A DNA stretch of 64,000 nt from a bacterium (lineage in GTDB: Bacteria; Latescibacterota; Latescibacteria; Latescibacterales; Latescibacteraceae), in assembly GCA_021372535.1 (NCBI GenBank), contig JAJFUH010000036.1, positions 20,623-84,622 on the forward strand, read 5' to 3'. Under the pieces are notes generated by a model. That model was given only the letters and a program-made list of their open reading frames with translations. It did no database searches and was not told where the DNA came from. This document shows, piece by piece, positions 17,832 through 27,223 of the stretch (position 1 is the stretch's first letter; every line of letters begins with the position of its first letter). The position numbers and the translations under genes were made by a program.

Positions 17832-19598
17832 TTGCGACTACGTAAAACACACAACAACGGCGAGTTGAGATTATCCGATAATGGGAAACACGTCGTTCTT
17901 TCAGGCTGGGTGCACCGCCGGCGTGACCACGGCGGTGTGATTTTTGTCGATCTTCGCGACCGCTGGGGGCTGACCCAGGTTGTTTTTAACCCTGAAAAGC
18001 ATGCGGAAACCCATGCCGCCGCCGAACACATTCGCCCGGAATGGGTGATAAGCGTCAAAGGTATCGTGGAACCGCGCAAGGAAGGAATGACCAATCCCCG
18101 GCTCGAAACCGGTGAAGTTGAAGTGACATGCTATGATATAGAAGTGCTGGGCAGGTCCAAGCCGATACCGTTCCCGCTTGATGAGTACAAGGAAGTCGGC
18201 GAGGAAATCCGTCTCAAGTACCGGTATCTCGATATGCGGCGTCAGGAAATGCAGCAGAACCTCATTTTCCGTTCTCAGGTGGCGGCAGTCGTACGCACCT
18301 TTCTGCTGGAACGCAATTTTGTGGAGATAGAAACACCGTTTCTCATGAAAAGCACCCCGGAAGGCGCCCGCGACTTCCTCGTGCCATCGAGACGGACGTT
18401 CGGCTCATTTTATGCGCTTCCGCAGTCGCCGCAGATTTACAAGCAGCTTCTGATGATTTCCGGGTTCGATCGCTATTTCCAGATAACCAAGTGTTTCAGG
18501 GATGAAGACCTCAGAAAAGACCGTCAGCCCGAATTCACCCAGATCGACCTCGAGATGAGCTTTGTCGAGGAGGACGATGTTCTGCAGGTTGTCGAGGACC
18601 TCGTCAGGGAAATCTTCAGGAAGAACATGAACATGACCTTCGCCGAGAAATTTCCACGGATAACCTATGTTCAAGCAATGGACCGGTACGGTGTCGACAA
18701 ACCCGATACGCGGTTCGGCCTCGAAATGGTCAATGTCGGCGATATCGTTCAGAAAAGCGATTTCAAGGTGTTCAGGAGTATCATCGAGAGCGGCGGGCTT
18801 GTCAAATCGATCAATGTCAGGGATGGCGCTTCCATGTCGAGAAGCAGGCTGGACGGGCTTATCGCTTTTTCGCAGGAACAGGGCGCCGGCGGTATGGCAT
18901 GGATGAAAGTGACCGCTCAGGGACTCGAATCGAACATCGTGAAATTTTTCAGCGCTGAGGTTCAAAAAGAGCTTATAGGTAAAATGGATGCGGTTCCGGG
19001 CGATCTTCTCATTTTTGTCGCCGATAAACCCGCCGTAGTCAATAAAACCCTCGGGGCGGTAAGGCTCAAGCTTGGCGAGGACCTCGATCTCATTGACCGC
19101 TCACGGTTCGATATTCTGTTTGTTACGGAATTTCCACTTTTTGAAAAGGACGCCGAAACGGGAGAAGTTGTATCGATGCATCACCCGTTCACCTCTCCGA
19201 TGGAGGAAGATATCAAATTCCTCGATACCGATCCGTTAAGTGTCCGCTCGCGGGCATATGATCTTGTCATAAACGGGACAGAGATCGTATCGGGTTCCAT
19301 CAGAATTCATGACAGCGATCTGCAGATGCGCATGCTCGGAAAAATCGGAATATCGCCGGAGGATGCCCAGGAAAAATTCGGTCATCTCCTTCAGGCGCTC
19401 GAGTTCGGAGCTCCGCCTCATGGCGGTGCGGCTTTCGGCTTTGACCGGTTTGTCATGCTCCTGAGAGGACTGGGATCGATCAGGGAAGTCATCGCATTCC
19501 CGAAAACCAACCAGGGCATTTCGCTTATGGACAACACACCGTCCGAAGTGACGCGCGATCAGCTCATTACACTCGGATTGAGTGTACGGAAAACCTGA
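17832..19598 (+). CDS. aspS: Aspartyl-tRNA synthetase
   Basis: Class IIb synthetase, 588 aa, the bacterial type with a GAD insertion domain. An N-terminal OB-fold anticodon domain is seen as SGWVHRRRDHGGVIFVDLRD. Motif 2 is FRDEDLRKDRQPEFTQIDLE (near 222) and motif 3 GFDRFVMLLRGLGSIREVIA. Start is TTG 17832 behind GAGGTATTGAA. Whether it also charges tRNA-Asn cannot be judged without knowing if gatCAB exists elsewhere. Last gene of the hisS-aspS unit. Confidence 0.97.
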   Translation: MRLRKTHNNGELRLSDNGKHVVLSGWVHRRRDHGGVIFVDLRDRWGLTQVVFNPEKHAETHAAAEHIRPEWVISVKGIVEPRKEGMTNPRLETGEVEVTCYDIEVLGRSKPIPFPLDEYKEVGEEIRLKYRYLDMRRQEMQQNLIFRSQVAAVVRTFLLERNFVEIETPFLMKSTPEGARDFLVPSRRTFGSFYALPQSPQIYKQLLMISGFDRYFQITKCFRDEDLRKDRQPEFTQIDLEMSFVEEDDVLQVVEDLVREIFRKNMNMTFAEKFPRITYVQAMDRYGVDKPDTRFGLEMVNVGDIVQKSDFKVFRSIIESGGLVKSINVRDGASMSRSRLDGLIAFSQEQGAGGMAWMKVTAQGLESNIVKFFSAEVQKELIGKMDAVPGDLLIFVADKPAVVNKTLGAVRLKLGEDLDLIDRSRFDILFVTEFPLFEKDAETGEVVSMHHPFTSPMEEDIKFLDTDPLSVRSRAYDLVINGTEIVSGSIRIHDSDLQMRMLGKIGISPEDAQEKFGHLLQALEFGAPPHGGAAFGFDRFVMLLRGLGSIREVIAFPKTNQGISLMDNTPSEVTRDQLITLGLSVRKT

Positions 19599-19629
19599 TG
19601 TGTGCTTGACGCCCGGCCATAACTTTCAC

Positions 19630-19657
19630 TTGACTTTCGGGCAAAAAAATATATTAT
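19630..19657 (+). promoter_or_regulatory. Sigma-70-like promoter for phoH operon
   Basis: TTGACT (19630-19635), a 16-base spacer, TATTAT (19652-19657). A perfect 12-base palindrome TATGATATCATA at 19666-19677 covers the expected start of transcription and could be an operator. Confidence 0.5.
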
Positions 19658-19697
19658 GAATACTGTATGATATCATATCGTAAAACATGGTTCGAGC

Positions 19698-19755
19698 AAT
19701 TCAAAAATCTTTTTGAATTCCCGGGGAAGACCCAGGTTTCCGGGAATTTTTTTTT
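19698..19755 (+). terminator. Hairpin pair with T-run in front of phoH (terminator or attenuator)
   Basis: AATTCCCGG (19716-19724) pairs perfectly with CCGGGAATT (19740-19748), followed by nine T (19747-19755): an intrinsic terminator shape. The sequence just before it forms a competing 10-bp hairpin, AATTCAAAAA (19698-19707) with TTTTTGAATT (19710-19719), which uses the AATT of the terminator's left arm. It may simply end aspS transcription, but a good promoter precedes it and phoH starts 20 bases after it. Confidence 0.6.
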
Positions 19756-19774
19756 GAAGGGGTGATTGAACGAT

Positions 19775-20770
19775 TTGAGTACGGAATCCGTCGAACTTGT
19801 TTACCCGTCAAGTTCGAATTATCTTGATCTGTTCGGTTGTGGAGATTTCAATATAAAGGCTCTTGAAGACAGGTATGGTGTTCAGGTAGTCTGCCGTGAT
19901 GGAGCCGTAAAAATTTCCGGCGATAAAGTAGCTGCCAAAAAGGCGGCGAAGATAATCAGTGAAATGGATGCCCTTATCGCGACGGGGACACGTTTTGACG
20001 AGCATACGTTATCTTCGGCTCTCGATTACCTTGAAAGCGGCGGCCCGGCAGGTCCGGTCGGCCTCGAAACCGTTATTCTGAATGCAAAGGGGCGGCAGAT
20101 AAGGCCCCGCTCGCTCGGCCAGTGTCTGTACCTCAACGCGATGATGGAAAATGATATCGTGTTCAGCATCGGCCCTGCCGGAACGGGGAAAACATACCTG
20201 GCAGTCGCGATGGCGGTTTCGGCGCTCAAGAGCCGTTCGGTCGGCAAGATAATCCTCTGCAGACCTGCGGTCGAGGCGGGAGAGAGCCTCGGATTTCTTC
20301 CCGGTGACCTCAGGGATAAAGTGGAGCCCTATTTCCGCCCGCTCTATGATGCTCTCATCGATACGCTTGGCCCTGAAAAACTTCAGAAGCTTCAGGATCA
20401 GGATGTGGTCGAGGTCGCTCCGCTGGCTTACATGAGAGGCAGGACGCTCGCCAATGCATATATTATCCTGGACGAAGCGCAGAACACCACGAAACGTCAG
20501 ATGAAGATGCTTCTCACACGGCTCGGTGTCAATTCCAGGATGGTTATAACCGGTGATGTAACACAGATCGATCTCCCGCAGAACGATCATTCCGGCCTGC
20601 TTGCTGTCGAATCTATCCTTTCCGGTATCGAGGGGGTCGCGTTTATCAGGTTGACCAGCCGTGATGTGGTGCGGCACAGGCTCGTTCAGAATATTATCAA
20701 TGCCTATTCGGATCATGAGTCGAAGCAGATTCAGAAAAACAATGATGGTAAACGGGATAATCTGCCGTGA
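19775..20770 (+). CDS. phoH: PhoH family P-loop ATPase
   Basis: 331 aa from TTG 19775. The N-terminal ~90 residues hold a KH-like RNA-binding part (VAAKKAAKIISEMDALI). The ATPase shows Walker A GPAGTGKTYLAVAMA near 132 and Walker B AYIILDEAQN near 227. PhoH proteins are linked to RNA metabolism with YbeY; the biochemical role is not settled. TTG 19766 is an alternative start, but GAAGGGGTG ends only 1 base before it and 10 bases before 19775, which favours the latter. First gene of phoH-pgpH-ybeY-corC; it overlaps pgpH by 4 bases (GTGA). Confidence 0.93.
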   Translation: MSTESVELVYPSSSNYLDLFGCGDFNIKALEDRYGVQVVCRDGAVKISGDKVAAKKAAKIISEMDALIATGTRFDEHTLSSALDYLESGGPAGPVGLETVILNAKGRQIRPRSLGQCLYLNAMMENDIVFSIGPAGTGKTYLAVAMAVSALKSRSVGKIILCRPAVEAGESLGFLPGDLRDKVEPYFRPLYDALIDTLGPEKLQKLQDQDVVEVAPLAYMRGRTLANAYIILDEAQNTTKRQMKMLLTRLGVNSRMVITGDVTQIDLPQNDHSGLLAVESILSGIEGVAFIRLTSRDVVRHRLVQNIINAYSDHESKQIQKNNDGKRDNLP

Positions 20771-23091
20771 AAAAGTTTTTCTCCCGGTTTAAATCCCAGA
20801 AAATAACGATTGGTCTCGGCACCGAGATCACGCAGGATTACCGGAGCCTCATTGCCCGCATTCTGCTCGGGCTTTTTGTGATCGCCGCTTTTTCCGCATT
20901 GTATCTTTCGCTCGTATCGAAAAGCGCCGGCTGGATAGTCTATTCTCTTCCGAACCTGAAAGAGGGCGATATCTCTCCGCGCCGCGAAATTGCTCCATTT
21001 GATTTTGTGGTTCCAAAACCGCAGAAAGAGCTCGAACAGGAACAGCTCAACGCCGAATACTCGACACTCCCCGTTTTTACATTTGACAGGACTGTTCCTC
21101 AGACGGTGAATGAGGAAATCGATTCGCTTTTCAAGGCAGTGGAAGAACGGGTACAACGCCACACCGATTCCTTTGTCGGGAATGAGTCGCAGAAAATGTT
21201 CGGGAGGATTGAGTATTCCTACATTGATTCGCTCGCAACGATTATGCGTACTTCACGGAGCACCGTTTCCCGGGGAATAAAGGTGACGATCAGAAAAGCG
21301 CTCGATGACGTTTTTGAGCTCTTTATTGTCCCCCGCAGAGAAGATGTTCTCGCACTGACCGATGATCAATTTACACTCGAAGATGGGGAAAAAACAACCA
21401 TCATGGAGGTGAATGATATTCTGGGAGCGGATGAAGCCGGCGAACTGGTTGGAAAGAAACTCGATGATTCGTTCGGGAATCGTCTCAGCCAGACGAATCT
21501 CCGTATTATACAGACAGTCGCAAACCGTCTGGTAAGACCGAATGTATGGTATAACAGGGATCGATCCATGGAGAAACGGCGCGAGGCCCGCATGGCGGTC
21601 ACGGAATTCATCGTTTCCTATAAGAAAAATGAGCGGATTATCGATGCTAATGTACAGGTTACCGCCCAGCACCTCGCAGCGCTCGAAACGCTGAAAAAAG
21701 AGCTGTCCCGGCGCTCGTTCATGGAAAATCCCCGCGAGCACTATCTGATCGCTCTGGGGAAGATTATCATCGCTCTCGGCATCATCGGTATTTTTGTCGG
21801 ATATCTGTTTCTGTATCGCCGGAAAATCTTTTTTTCGTTTCCACGGCTGCTGCTGCTGACATTGATTACGGTCATCCCGCTTTCCGCTGCATTCTATTCC
21901 GCTTGGAGCGGCATCCTGTCGGGTTTTTTGATACCCGTCGCTATCGCTTCCATACTGACAACAATATTGTATGATTCCGAACTCGGTATCATGGTCTCGA
22001 TTGTGGTCGCGTTCATTGCGGCATCGATGCTGCCGGGCTCGGGTTTCCGCATAGGGGTGATTTATTTTCTTGCCGGCGGCGTCGGTGCGGTGACTGTCGG
22101 AAGAGTGCGGCACAGGAAGGAGTTTTACCGCTCCATGTTTTTTCTTCCGCTCACCATGGCGATTTCCATTGCATCCACAAACGACTGGCTGACCCACACA
22201 TCATGGAATGATGTGGGTTATGACATGTTCATCGGGGCGATCAACGGCTTTTTCTGCCCCATTATCGCCATCGGCATCCTGCCGCTCCTCGAAAGTGTTT
22301 TCAAGGTGACTACCGATATAACGCTCCTCGAGCTTTCCGATCTCAACAATCCGCTGCTCAAGGAGCTTGCGGTTAAAGCGCCCGGGACATTCTCTTCGGT
22401 TCTCGTGGTGGGTACGCTTGCGGAGGCCGCGGCGGAAAAGATCGGCGCGAATCCGCTGCTTGCACGGGTCGGCTCGTATTACCATGATATCGGTAAAATG
22501 ATCATACCCGAATATTTCATCGAAAACCAGATGGGCGGCGAAAATCCCCATGACCGTCTTTCGCCCAATATGAGCGCTCTCGTCATCGTTTCACATGTCA
22601 AAGAGGGCGCTGAGCTCGGAGAAAAGCACGGGCTTCCCGAGGACATTCTCGATATAATCCGCCAGCACCACGGGACAAGTCTCATGGCATCGATTTATCA
22701 GAAAGCGGTCGAGGATGCAGGCAACGACAAGGTTGACGAGTCCGCATTCAGGTATCCGGGGCCGAAGCCGCAAACCCGTGAAGCCGCAATTGTCATGCTC
22801 GCGGACCTTGTTGAGGCAGCCAGCAGGTCTGTCCGGGAACGGTCTCCGGGCCGCCTGAAAACGCTTATCAATACCATTATCCAGAAACGATTCATCGAGG
22901 GAGAGCTCGATGAATGCGAGCTTACCCTCAAGGACCTCCACGATATCGAGGGTAGTTTCCTCCCGATACTCGTTGGCTCCCACCATGGACGTATCGAATA
23001 TCCGTGGCAGATCAATGAAAAGAAAAATACCGGGAACGGAGAGAAAACGACCTCCGCCGGTATGGATTTAAAAGAGGCGGGCCGGAATTGA
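20767..23091 (+). CDS. pgpH: 7TM-HD family cyclic-di-AMP phosphodiesterase (PgpH/YqfF-like)
   Basis: 774 aa. One N-terminal membrane helix (about 37-58) is followed by an extracytoplasmic 7TMR-HDED domain (about 65-330), a seven-helix bundle (about 335-525) and a C-terminal HD hydrolase. The metal site is YYHDIGKMIIPEYF with His573-Asp574, and later IRQHHGTSLM. In Firmicutes this family hydrolyses c-di-AMP to pApA. Here c-di-AMP is the expected but unproven substrate, as no cyclase gene is in the window. GTG start overlaps phoH by 4 bases; it overlaps ybeY by 4. The order phoH-yqfF-ybeY matches Bacillus. Confidence 0.9.
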   Translation: MKKFFSRFKSQKITIGLGTEITQDYRSLIARILLGLFVIAAFSALYLSLVSKSAGWIVYSLPNLKEGDISPRREIAPFDFVVPKPQKELEQEQLNAEYSTLPVFTFDRTVPQTVNEEIDSLFKAVEERVQRHTDSFVGNESQKMFGRIEYSYIDSLATIMRTSRSTVSRGIKVTIRKALDDVFELFIVPRREDVLALTDDQFTLEDGEKTTIMEVNDILGADEAGELVGKKLDDSFGNRLSQTNLRIIQTVANRLVRPNVWYNRDRSMEKRREARMAVTEFIVSYKKNERIIDANVQVTAQHLAALETLKKELSRRSFMENPREHYLIALGKIIIALGIIGIFVGYLFLYRRKIFFSFPRLLLLTLITVIPLSAAFYSAWSGILSGFLIPVAIASILTTILYDSELGIMVSIVVAFIAASMLPGSGFRIGVIYFLAGGVGAVTVGRVRHRKEFYRSMFFLPLTMAISIASTNDWLTHTSWNDVGYDMFIGAINGFFCPIIAIGILPLLESVFKVTTDITLLELSDLNNPLLKELAVKAPGTFSSVLVVGTLAEAAAEKIGANPLLARVGSYYHDIGKMIIPEYFIENQMGGENPHDRLSPNMSALVIVSHVKEGAELGEKHGLPEDILDIIRQHHGTSLMASIYQKAVEDAGNDKVDESAFRYPGPKPQTREAAIVMLADLVEAASRSVRERSPGRLKTLINTIIQKRFIEGELDECELTLKDLHDIEGSFLPILVGSHHGRIEYPWQINEKKNTGNGEKTTSAGMDLKEAGRN

Positions 23092-23540
23092 TCACCGTCG
23101 ATGTGCTTGAAAGTGAAGAAATCGGGGGCGTTCTGCCCCTGGGCAGCGAACGTATCCGGGATTTTGCCATATATATCCTTACATCGTGCGGGATTTCGGA
23201 TGCCGAAATCAATGTGGTTTTCATCGGCGACGAAAAGATGACCGAATTGAACGAATCGTACAGAAAGCGGAAAGGGACGACCGATGTATTGAGTTTCAAT
23301 CTGTCGGAAAAGCCATCGGAAAAAATTGAAGGCGAGGTCTATATTTCCCTTGACCGGGCAAAAGTCCAGTCGGAAGAATATGGTGTCCGGTTCGAGGAGG
23401 AAATCATCCGCCTGGTCGCTCATGGTGTTCTTCACCTGACAGGACGAGTTCACGATACCGATGAGTCATACCGGTCCATGACCGGTGATACGGAGAAGCT
23501 TGTTTATGATTTTTTCAGCTCCGGGGGATTGCCGTGTTAA
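23088..23540 (+). CDS. ybeY: Endoribonuclease YbeY (16S rRNA maturation)
   Basis: 150 aa metalloprotein. The zinc motif HGVLHLTGRVH provides His112, His116 and His122 in the H-x3-H-x5-H spacing of the family. NESYRKRKGTTDVLSFNL is the second conserved block. YbeY acts in 16S rRNA 3'-end processing and ribosome quality control. TTG start sits in TTGA overlapping the pgpH stop, so it is translationally coupled. The last bases overlap the next gene. Confidence 0.95.
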   Translation: MITVDVLESEEIGGVLPLGSERIRDFAIYILTSCGISDAEINVVFIGDEKMTELNESYRKRKGTTDVLSFNLSEKPSEKIEGEVYISLDRAKVQSEEYGVRFEEEIIRLVAHGVLHLTGRVHDTDESYRSMTGDTEKLVYDFFSSGGLPC

Positions 23541-24817
23541 TTTTTGTAGTGATGTTGGCGGGATTTTTTGCCGCGCTTCTGGCATCGATCATGTTTTCAG
23601 GAGCGGAAATCGCGATAGGATTCATTTCACGCGATTCGCTCGAAAAGCTTGCGGAAAACAATATCCGCGGCGCATCGGTCGTGCTTGGAATTCTCAGCAA
23701 CAAACGACGTTTTCATCTCATGCTCAAAACGGGGAAAATAATCTCGATTGTGGTCGGTACCATTCTTTTATACGCATATTTTCTCCGGTATTACGGACAG
23801 TTGGGGCTGGGTATACTCGAGATCGGTTTTGCAGCGTGCTGTGTGGCAATTACAGCATACATTCTCATGGATGTCCTGGTTGCGCGTCTCGTTGCCATGG
23901 GTGACTATGAAAAAACCGTTTCGCGGCTTGCCTATTTCCTTCTGGTTTTTCATGTCATTCTCTTTCCTCTGTCGTATTCGCTCGAACGGCTTCTTTCTAT
24001 ATTGATTAAGAGAAATATCGAGCTTGCGGTGAAAGAGGAAGCGCTTATCGAGTTTGTCAAATCCGAGAGCGAGGATGGCGTAATCGAGCAGGAAGAAAAG
24101 GAAATGATCGAAAGCATTCTGGAATTTTCCGACACGACTGTCCGCGAGGTCATGGTTCCCCGTATCGATATGGTCGCTGCCAAAAAAGATATTTCGATGG
24201 ATGAACTCATTGCGATTTTTGAAGAAGAAGGCCATTCCCGGATACCGCTCTACGACGGCAGGGTGGACAACATTGTCGGCGTAATCTATGCAAAAGACCT
24301 CCTGACGGCCATTGCCAAAAAGGGGAAGGAAAACTGTGTCGTCACCGAAATCATGCGGAATGCCTATTTTGTTCCTGAAACGAAGAAGATTTCCGTTCTC
24401 CTCAAGGAATTCAAGATTGCCAAGGTGCACATCGCCATCGTTGTCGATGAATATGGCGGCACGGCGGGTATAGTCGCCATGGAAGACCTCCTCGAAGAAA
24501 TCGTGGGCGAGATTAACGACGAGTATGACGAGGAGGAACAGAGCGCCCTCTGGCTGAGCGAACAGACTGTTCTGATGGATGCCGGACTGGACGTGGATGA
24601 TGTCAATGAGATGATCAATACCTCGATTCCCAACGAGGATTTTGATACTCTCGGCGGTTTTCTTTACAATCAGCTCGGATTCATCCCGCAGGGCGGTGAA
24701 ATCGTTGAATGGGAGAATGTCACCTTTACGATCAGGGAAATCCACGGTAACCGTATATCCAAGGTTCTTGTGAAACTCAACGAACCCTCGGATACTGATA
24801 CGGAGCACGGAAAATGA
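23534..24817 (+). CDS. CorC/HlyC family CNNM-CBS membrane protein
   Basis: 427 aa. The N-terminal CNNM (DUF21) domain has about four membrane helices (residues 1-165) and is followed by an acidic helix (VIEQEEKEMIESILEFSDTT) typical of the family. A CBS pair follows (about 195-330), with VMVPRIDMVAAKKDISMDEL and VDEYGGTAGIVAMEDLLEEI, then a CorC_HlyC domain at the end. Members are implicated in Mg2+/Co2+ efflux or membrane stress. The GTG at 23534 overlaps ybeY by 7 bases. It ends the operon. Confidence 0.9.
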   Translation: MLIFVVMLAGFFAALLASIMFSGAEIAIGFISRDSLEKLAENNIRGASVVLGILSNKRRFHLMLKTGKIISIVVGTILLYAYFLRYYGQLGLGILEIGFAACCVAITAYILMDVLVARLVAMGDYEKTVSRLAYFLLVFHVILFPLSYSLERLLSILIKRNIELAVKEEALIEFVKSESEDGVIEQEEKEMIESILEFSDTTVREVMVPRIDMVAAKKDISMDELIAIFEEEGHSRIPLYDGRVDNIVGVIYAKDLLTAIAKKGKENCVVTEIMRNAYFVPETKKISVLLKEFKIAKVHIAIVVDEYGGTAGIVAMEDLLEEIVGEINDEYDEEEQSALWLSEQTVLMDAGLDVDDVNEMINTSIPNEDFDTLGGFLYNQLGFIPQGGEIVEWENVTFTIREIHGNRISKVLVKLNEPSDTDTEHGK

Positions 24818-24837
24818 CGATCAACTCCATGCCGTCG

Positions 24838-24859
24838 GGGTAACTCCCTGTGGTTACCC
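24838..24859 (+). terminator. Weak hairpin after corC-like gene
   Basis: GGGTAAC (24838-24844) pairs with GTTACCC (24853-24859), loop of 8 bases. Only TTT follows, so it is a weak or non-intrinsic terminator. The remaining ~210 bases up to the next gene hold a TATAAT at 24967-24972 without a good -35. Confidence 0.35.
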
Positions 24860-25072
24860 TTTGAGCCTGAACAAGGGAATGAATTTCCACCTCATACCTT
24901 TGGACGTTATTGCCCTCAGTCCTCTGATGTGCTGCAAAAATCCGGGGTATTGTTTACTGATATTGTTATAATGCCGAATACGAATGTAAGGGAATTTTTT
25001 TATCAAATTCATGGAATCATACGAAATTGATACTGTTTGATTCAGCAATAAACTGATTGTGAAGGAGTGTGT

Positions 25073-26080
25073 ATGCAGGTCGTAGGTATTATCGGCTCGG
25101 GGTACTGGGGAAAAAACCTTGTCAGAACATTCAATGAATTAAAGTCTGCCCGTTTGAAATATGTTGCGGATGTTTCTCCTGCCGTTCTGAATTCGGTATC
25201 TCAGACCTTTCCTGATATCCGGGTGACAGAACGTTATGAGGCAGTTCTTGAGGATAAAGAGGTACAGGCTGTCGTTATTGGCGCTCCAGCGGGTTTACAC
25301 TATGAGATTGCCCGGAAAGCTCTTCTTGCGGACAAGCATGTTTTCGTCGAAAAACCGATAGCGTTGCAGGTCGATCATGCCCGCGAGCTTATGGAGCTTG
25401 CCGGCAGGAAAAACCTGAAGCTCATGGTCGGCCACCTTCTTCTCTATCATCCCTGTATCGCCATGATCAAGCAGTATATCAATAACGGTGAGATCGGTGA
25501 TCTGTACTATCTCTACAGCCAGCGCCTCAACCTCGGGAAAGTGAGGAACGACGAGAATGCGCTGCTGTCGTTTGCTCCCCACGATATTTCGGTGGCGCTC
25601 TATTTGATGGAAATGGAGCCGGTTTCGGTAAGTGCATGCGGAAAGTGTTACCTTCAGGATGGTATTGAGGATGTCGTTTTCCTGACCATGAATTTTCCGA
25701 ACAACAAGATAGCCAATGTACATGTGAGCTGGCTCGATCCTCACAAGGTGCGGCGCACGACTATCGTCGGTTCCCGGCAGATGATTGTTTTCGATGATAT
25801 GGAGCCCCGCGAAAAAATCAAGATTTATGACAAGGGTGTTCAGAAGTCCGGTGAGTATGGGTCATACGGGGAATTCCTGTCGCTCAGGGACGGGAATATC
25901 TTTTTACCGGCCGTTAAGATGGCCGAGCCGCTGAAAATTGAATGCGAACATTTTATAACCTGCATCGAAAATGATACGAAACCCCTCACCGACGGAGAAA
26001 ACGGGCTCATCGTCACCAAGGTGCTCGATGCGGGCCAGCGCTCGCTGAAGTCGGGAGGTATTCCAGTCACGGTTTCATGA
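25073..26080 (+). CDS. Gfo/Idh/MocA family NAD(P)-dependent oxidoreductase
   Basis: 335 aa. The Rossmann fingerprint VVGIIGSGYWGKNLVR is at residues 2-17 and the catalytic EKP motif (VFVEKPIAL) near 95. The C-terminal alpha/beta domain carries APHDISVALYLMEMEP. Family members oxidise or epimerise sugars, inositols or UDP-sugars. The closest style is the sugar-nucleotide dehydrogenases of cell-surface glycan pathways, but no glycan cluster is present here. ATG 25073 follows GAAGGAG by 5 bases; a GTG at 25067 lies inside that ribosome site and is rejected. Confidence 0.88.
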   Translation: MQVVGIIGSGYWGKNLVRTFNELKSARLKYVADVSPAVLNSVSQTFPDIRVTERYEAVLEDKEVQAVVIGAPAGLHYEIARKALLADKHVFVEKPIALQVDHARELMELAGRKNLKLMVGHLLLYHPCIAMIKQYINNGEIGDLYYLYSQRLNLGKVRNDENALLSFAPHDISVALYLMEMEPVSVSACGKCYLQDGIEDVVFLTMNFPNNKIANVHVSWLDPHKVRRTTIVGSRQMIVFDDMEPREKIKIYDKGVQKSGEYGSYGEFLSLRDGNIFLPAVKMAEPLKIECEHFITCIENDTKPLTDGENGLIVTKVLDAGQRSLKSGGIPVTVS

Positions 26081-26136
26081 TGACACCGGTGATTAACCGT
26101 TTTCTTGTTTCCGTTACCTTATAACCGGCAGGAAGA

Positions 26137-27132
26137 ATGAACACTGCACACTGGAAAAAATTTTCTGTAATGGCTCTCCGCTATCTGCTGCTTGCGGGGA
26201 TACTTTTTTTTGCAATACATTATACGGTGAAGAACTATGACCGGTTTGCCTCGCATGCCCGATTTACCGCGCTGAATATATCCCTCCTGCTCGGATTGAA
26301 TGTTCTGACGCTGGTGGTTGAATCCGTCCGTTTCCGTCTCATGATACGCAAGGTCGGTTACGATCTCGGCGCGGTCAGGTCATTCTTCATGTTCGGATTG
26401 TCGCAGGCCATCAATCATATTGTTCCGAAGGCGGGGACTTTCAGCACCGGCTACTATCTGTCACGAAAATACGGCGTCCGTCTTCATTCTTACATCACAT
26501 TTATTCTTACCTATATCGTATTTTTCATTCTTGCCTCAGGGATACTGGGAATCATTACTTATCTGATTTTTTACCTGCTGGGATATACCCATGACAAGAT
26601 GATTCCGGTGTTTTTCGCGCTGCTTATCATCTTCTGTGCGGTGTTCATAGGCGCGGCGAATATCACCCTCAACCTCAAGCGCTTTCCCCGTATAATCGCC
26701 CTGTTTCTCCATTCGCTCAGGGAAATATTTTCGGATCACCGGCTTGTCGCGACTCTGGTAACTGTTGAAATTGTGTACTACCTGCTCTGTTCGCTGAGGT
26801 TCATGATAGCGCTGTCGATGTTTTCGGGCTCGGTGAACCTCCTGGAAAGCGTTGTCATCCTGACTGTCGGTAATTTCTTCAGAATCGTGACCTTTATGCC
26901 CGGAGGTTTGGGAATTGCTGAGATTGCGAGCGCCTGGACAGCCGGAATGCTGGGGAAAGAAGTCGGCCTGTCGGGTCTTTCGGCGGGATTGGACCGTCTC
27001 GTATACTTCATTCTGATCATGATTGTGGGAAGTATCGGTTTTTTGAGTCTTTCGGGAAGATCGGAATTTCACAAACCGCCTGAAATGGACGACAAAAACT
27101 CGCTGTTGTCTGTTATGAATGAAGAAGAGTGA
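26137..27132 (+). CDS. Lysylphosphatidylglycerol synthase-TM/YbhN-like (UPF0104) membrane protein
   Basis: 331 aa with eight or so hydrophobic helices. The family signature near the C-terminus is MPGGLGIAEIASAWTAGML; the other is SQAINHIVPKAGTFSTGYYL. These proteins form the flippase-like domain of MprF and occur alone as putative lipid transporters. The ligand is unknown. It lies 56 bases after the Gfo/Idh/MocA gene on the same strand and may be cotranscribed. Confidence 0.85.
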   Translation: MNTAHWKKFSVMALRYLLLAGILFFAIHYTVKNYDRFASHARFTALNISLLLGLNVLTLVVESVRFRLMIRKVGYDLGAVRSFFMFGLSQAINHIVPKAGTFSTGYYLSRKYGVRLHSYITFILTYIVFFILASGILGIITYLIFYLLGYTHDKMIPVFFALLIIFCAVFIGAANITLNLKRFPRIIALFLHSLREIFSDHRLVATLVTVEIVYYLLCSLRFMIALSMFSGSVNLLESVVILTVGNFFRIVTFMPGGLGIAEIASAWTAGMLGKEVGLSGLSAGLDRLVYFILIMIVGSIGFLSLSGRSEFHKPPEMDDKNSLLSVMNEEE

Positions 27133-27223
27133 GAATAGTTTTCTGTTGCAATTGATTCCAAAGGATTATAAAATAACAGTTGGTATGAATCAAAACTCAT
27201 AATATGGTAACAAGTATAATCCC

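Noticed and set aside
24854..25048. 64-codon minus-strand frame between corC-like and Gfo/Idh/MocA genes
   Set aside because: No ribosome site or family; too short to support.
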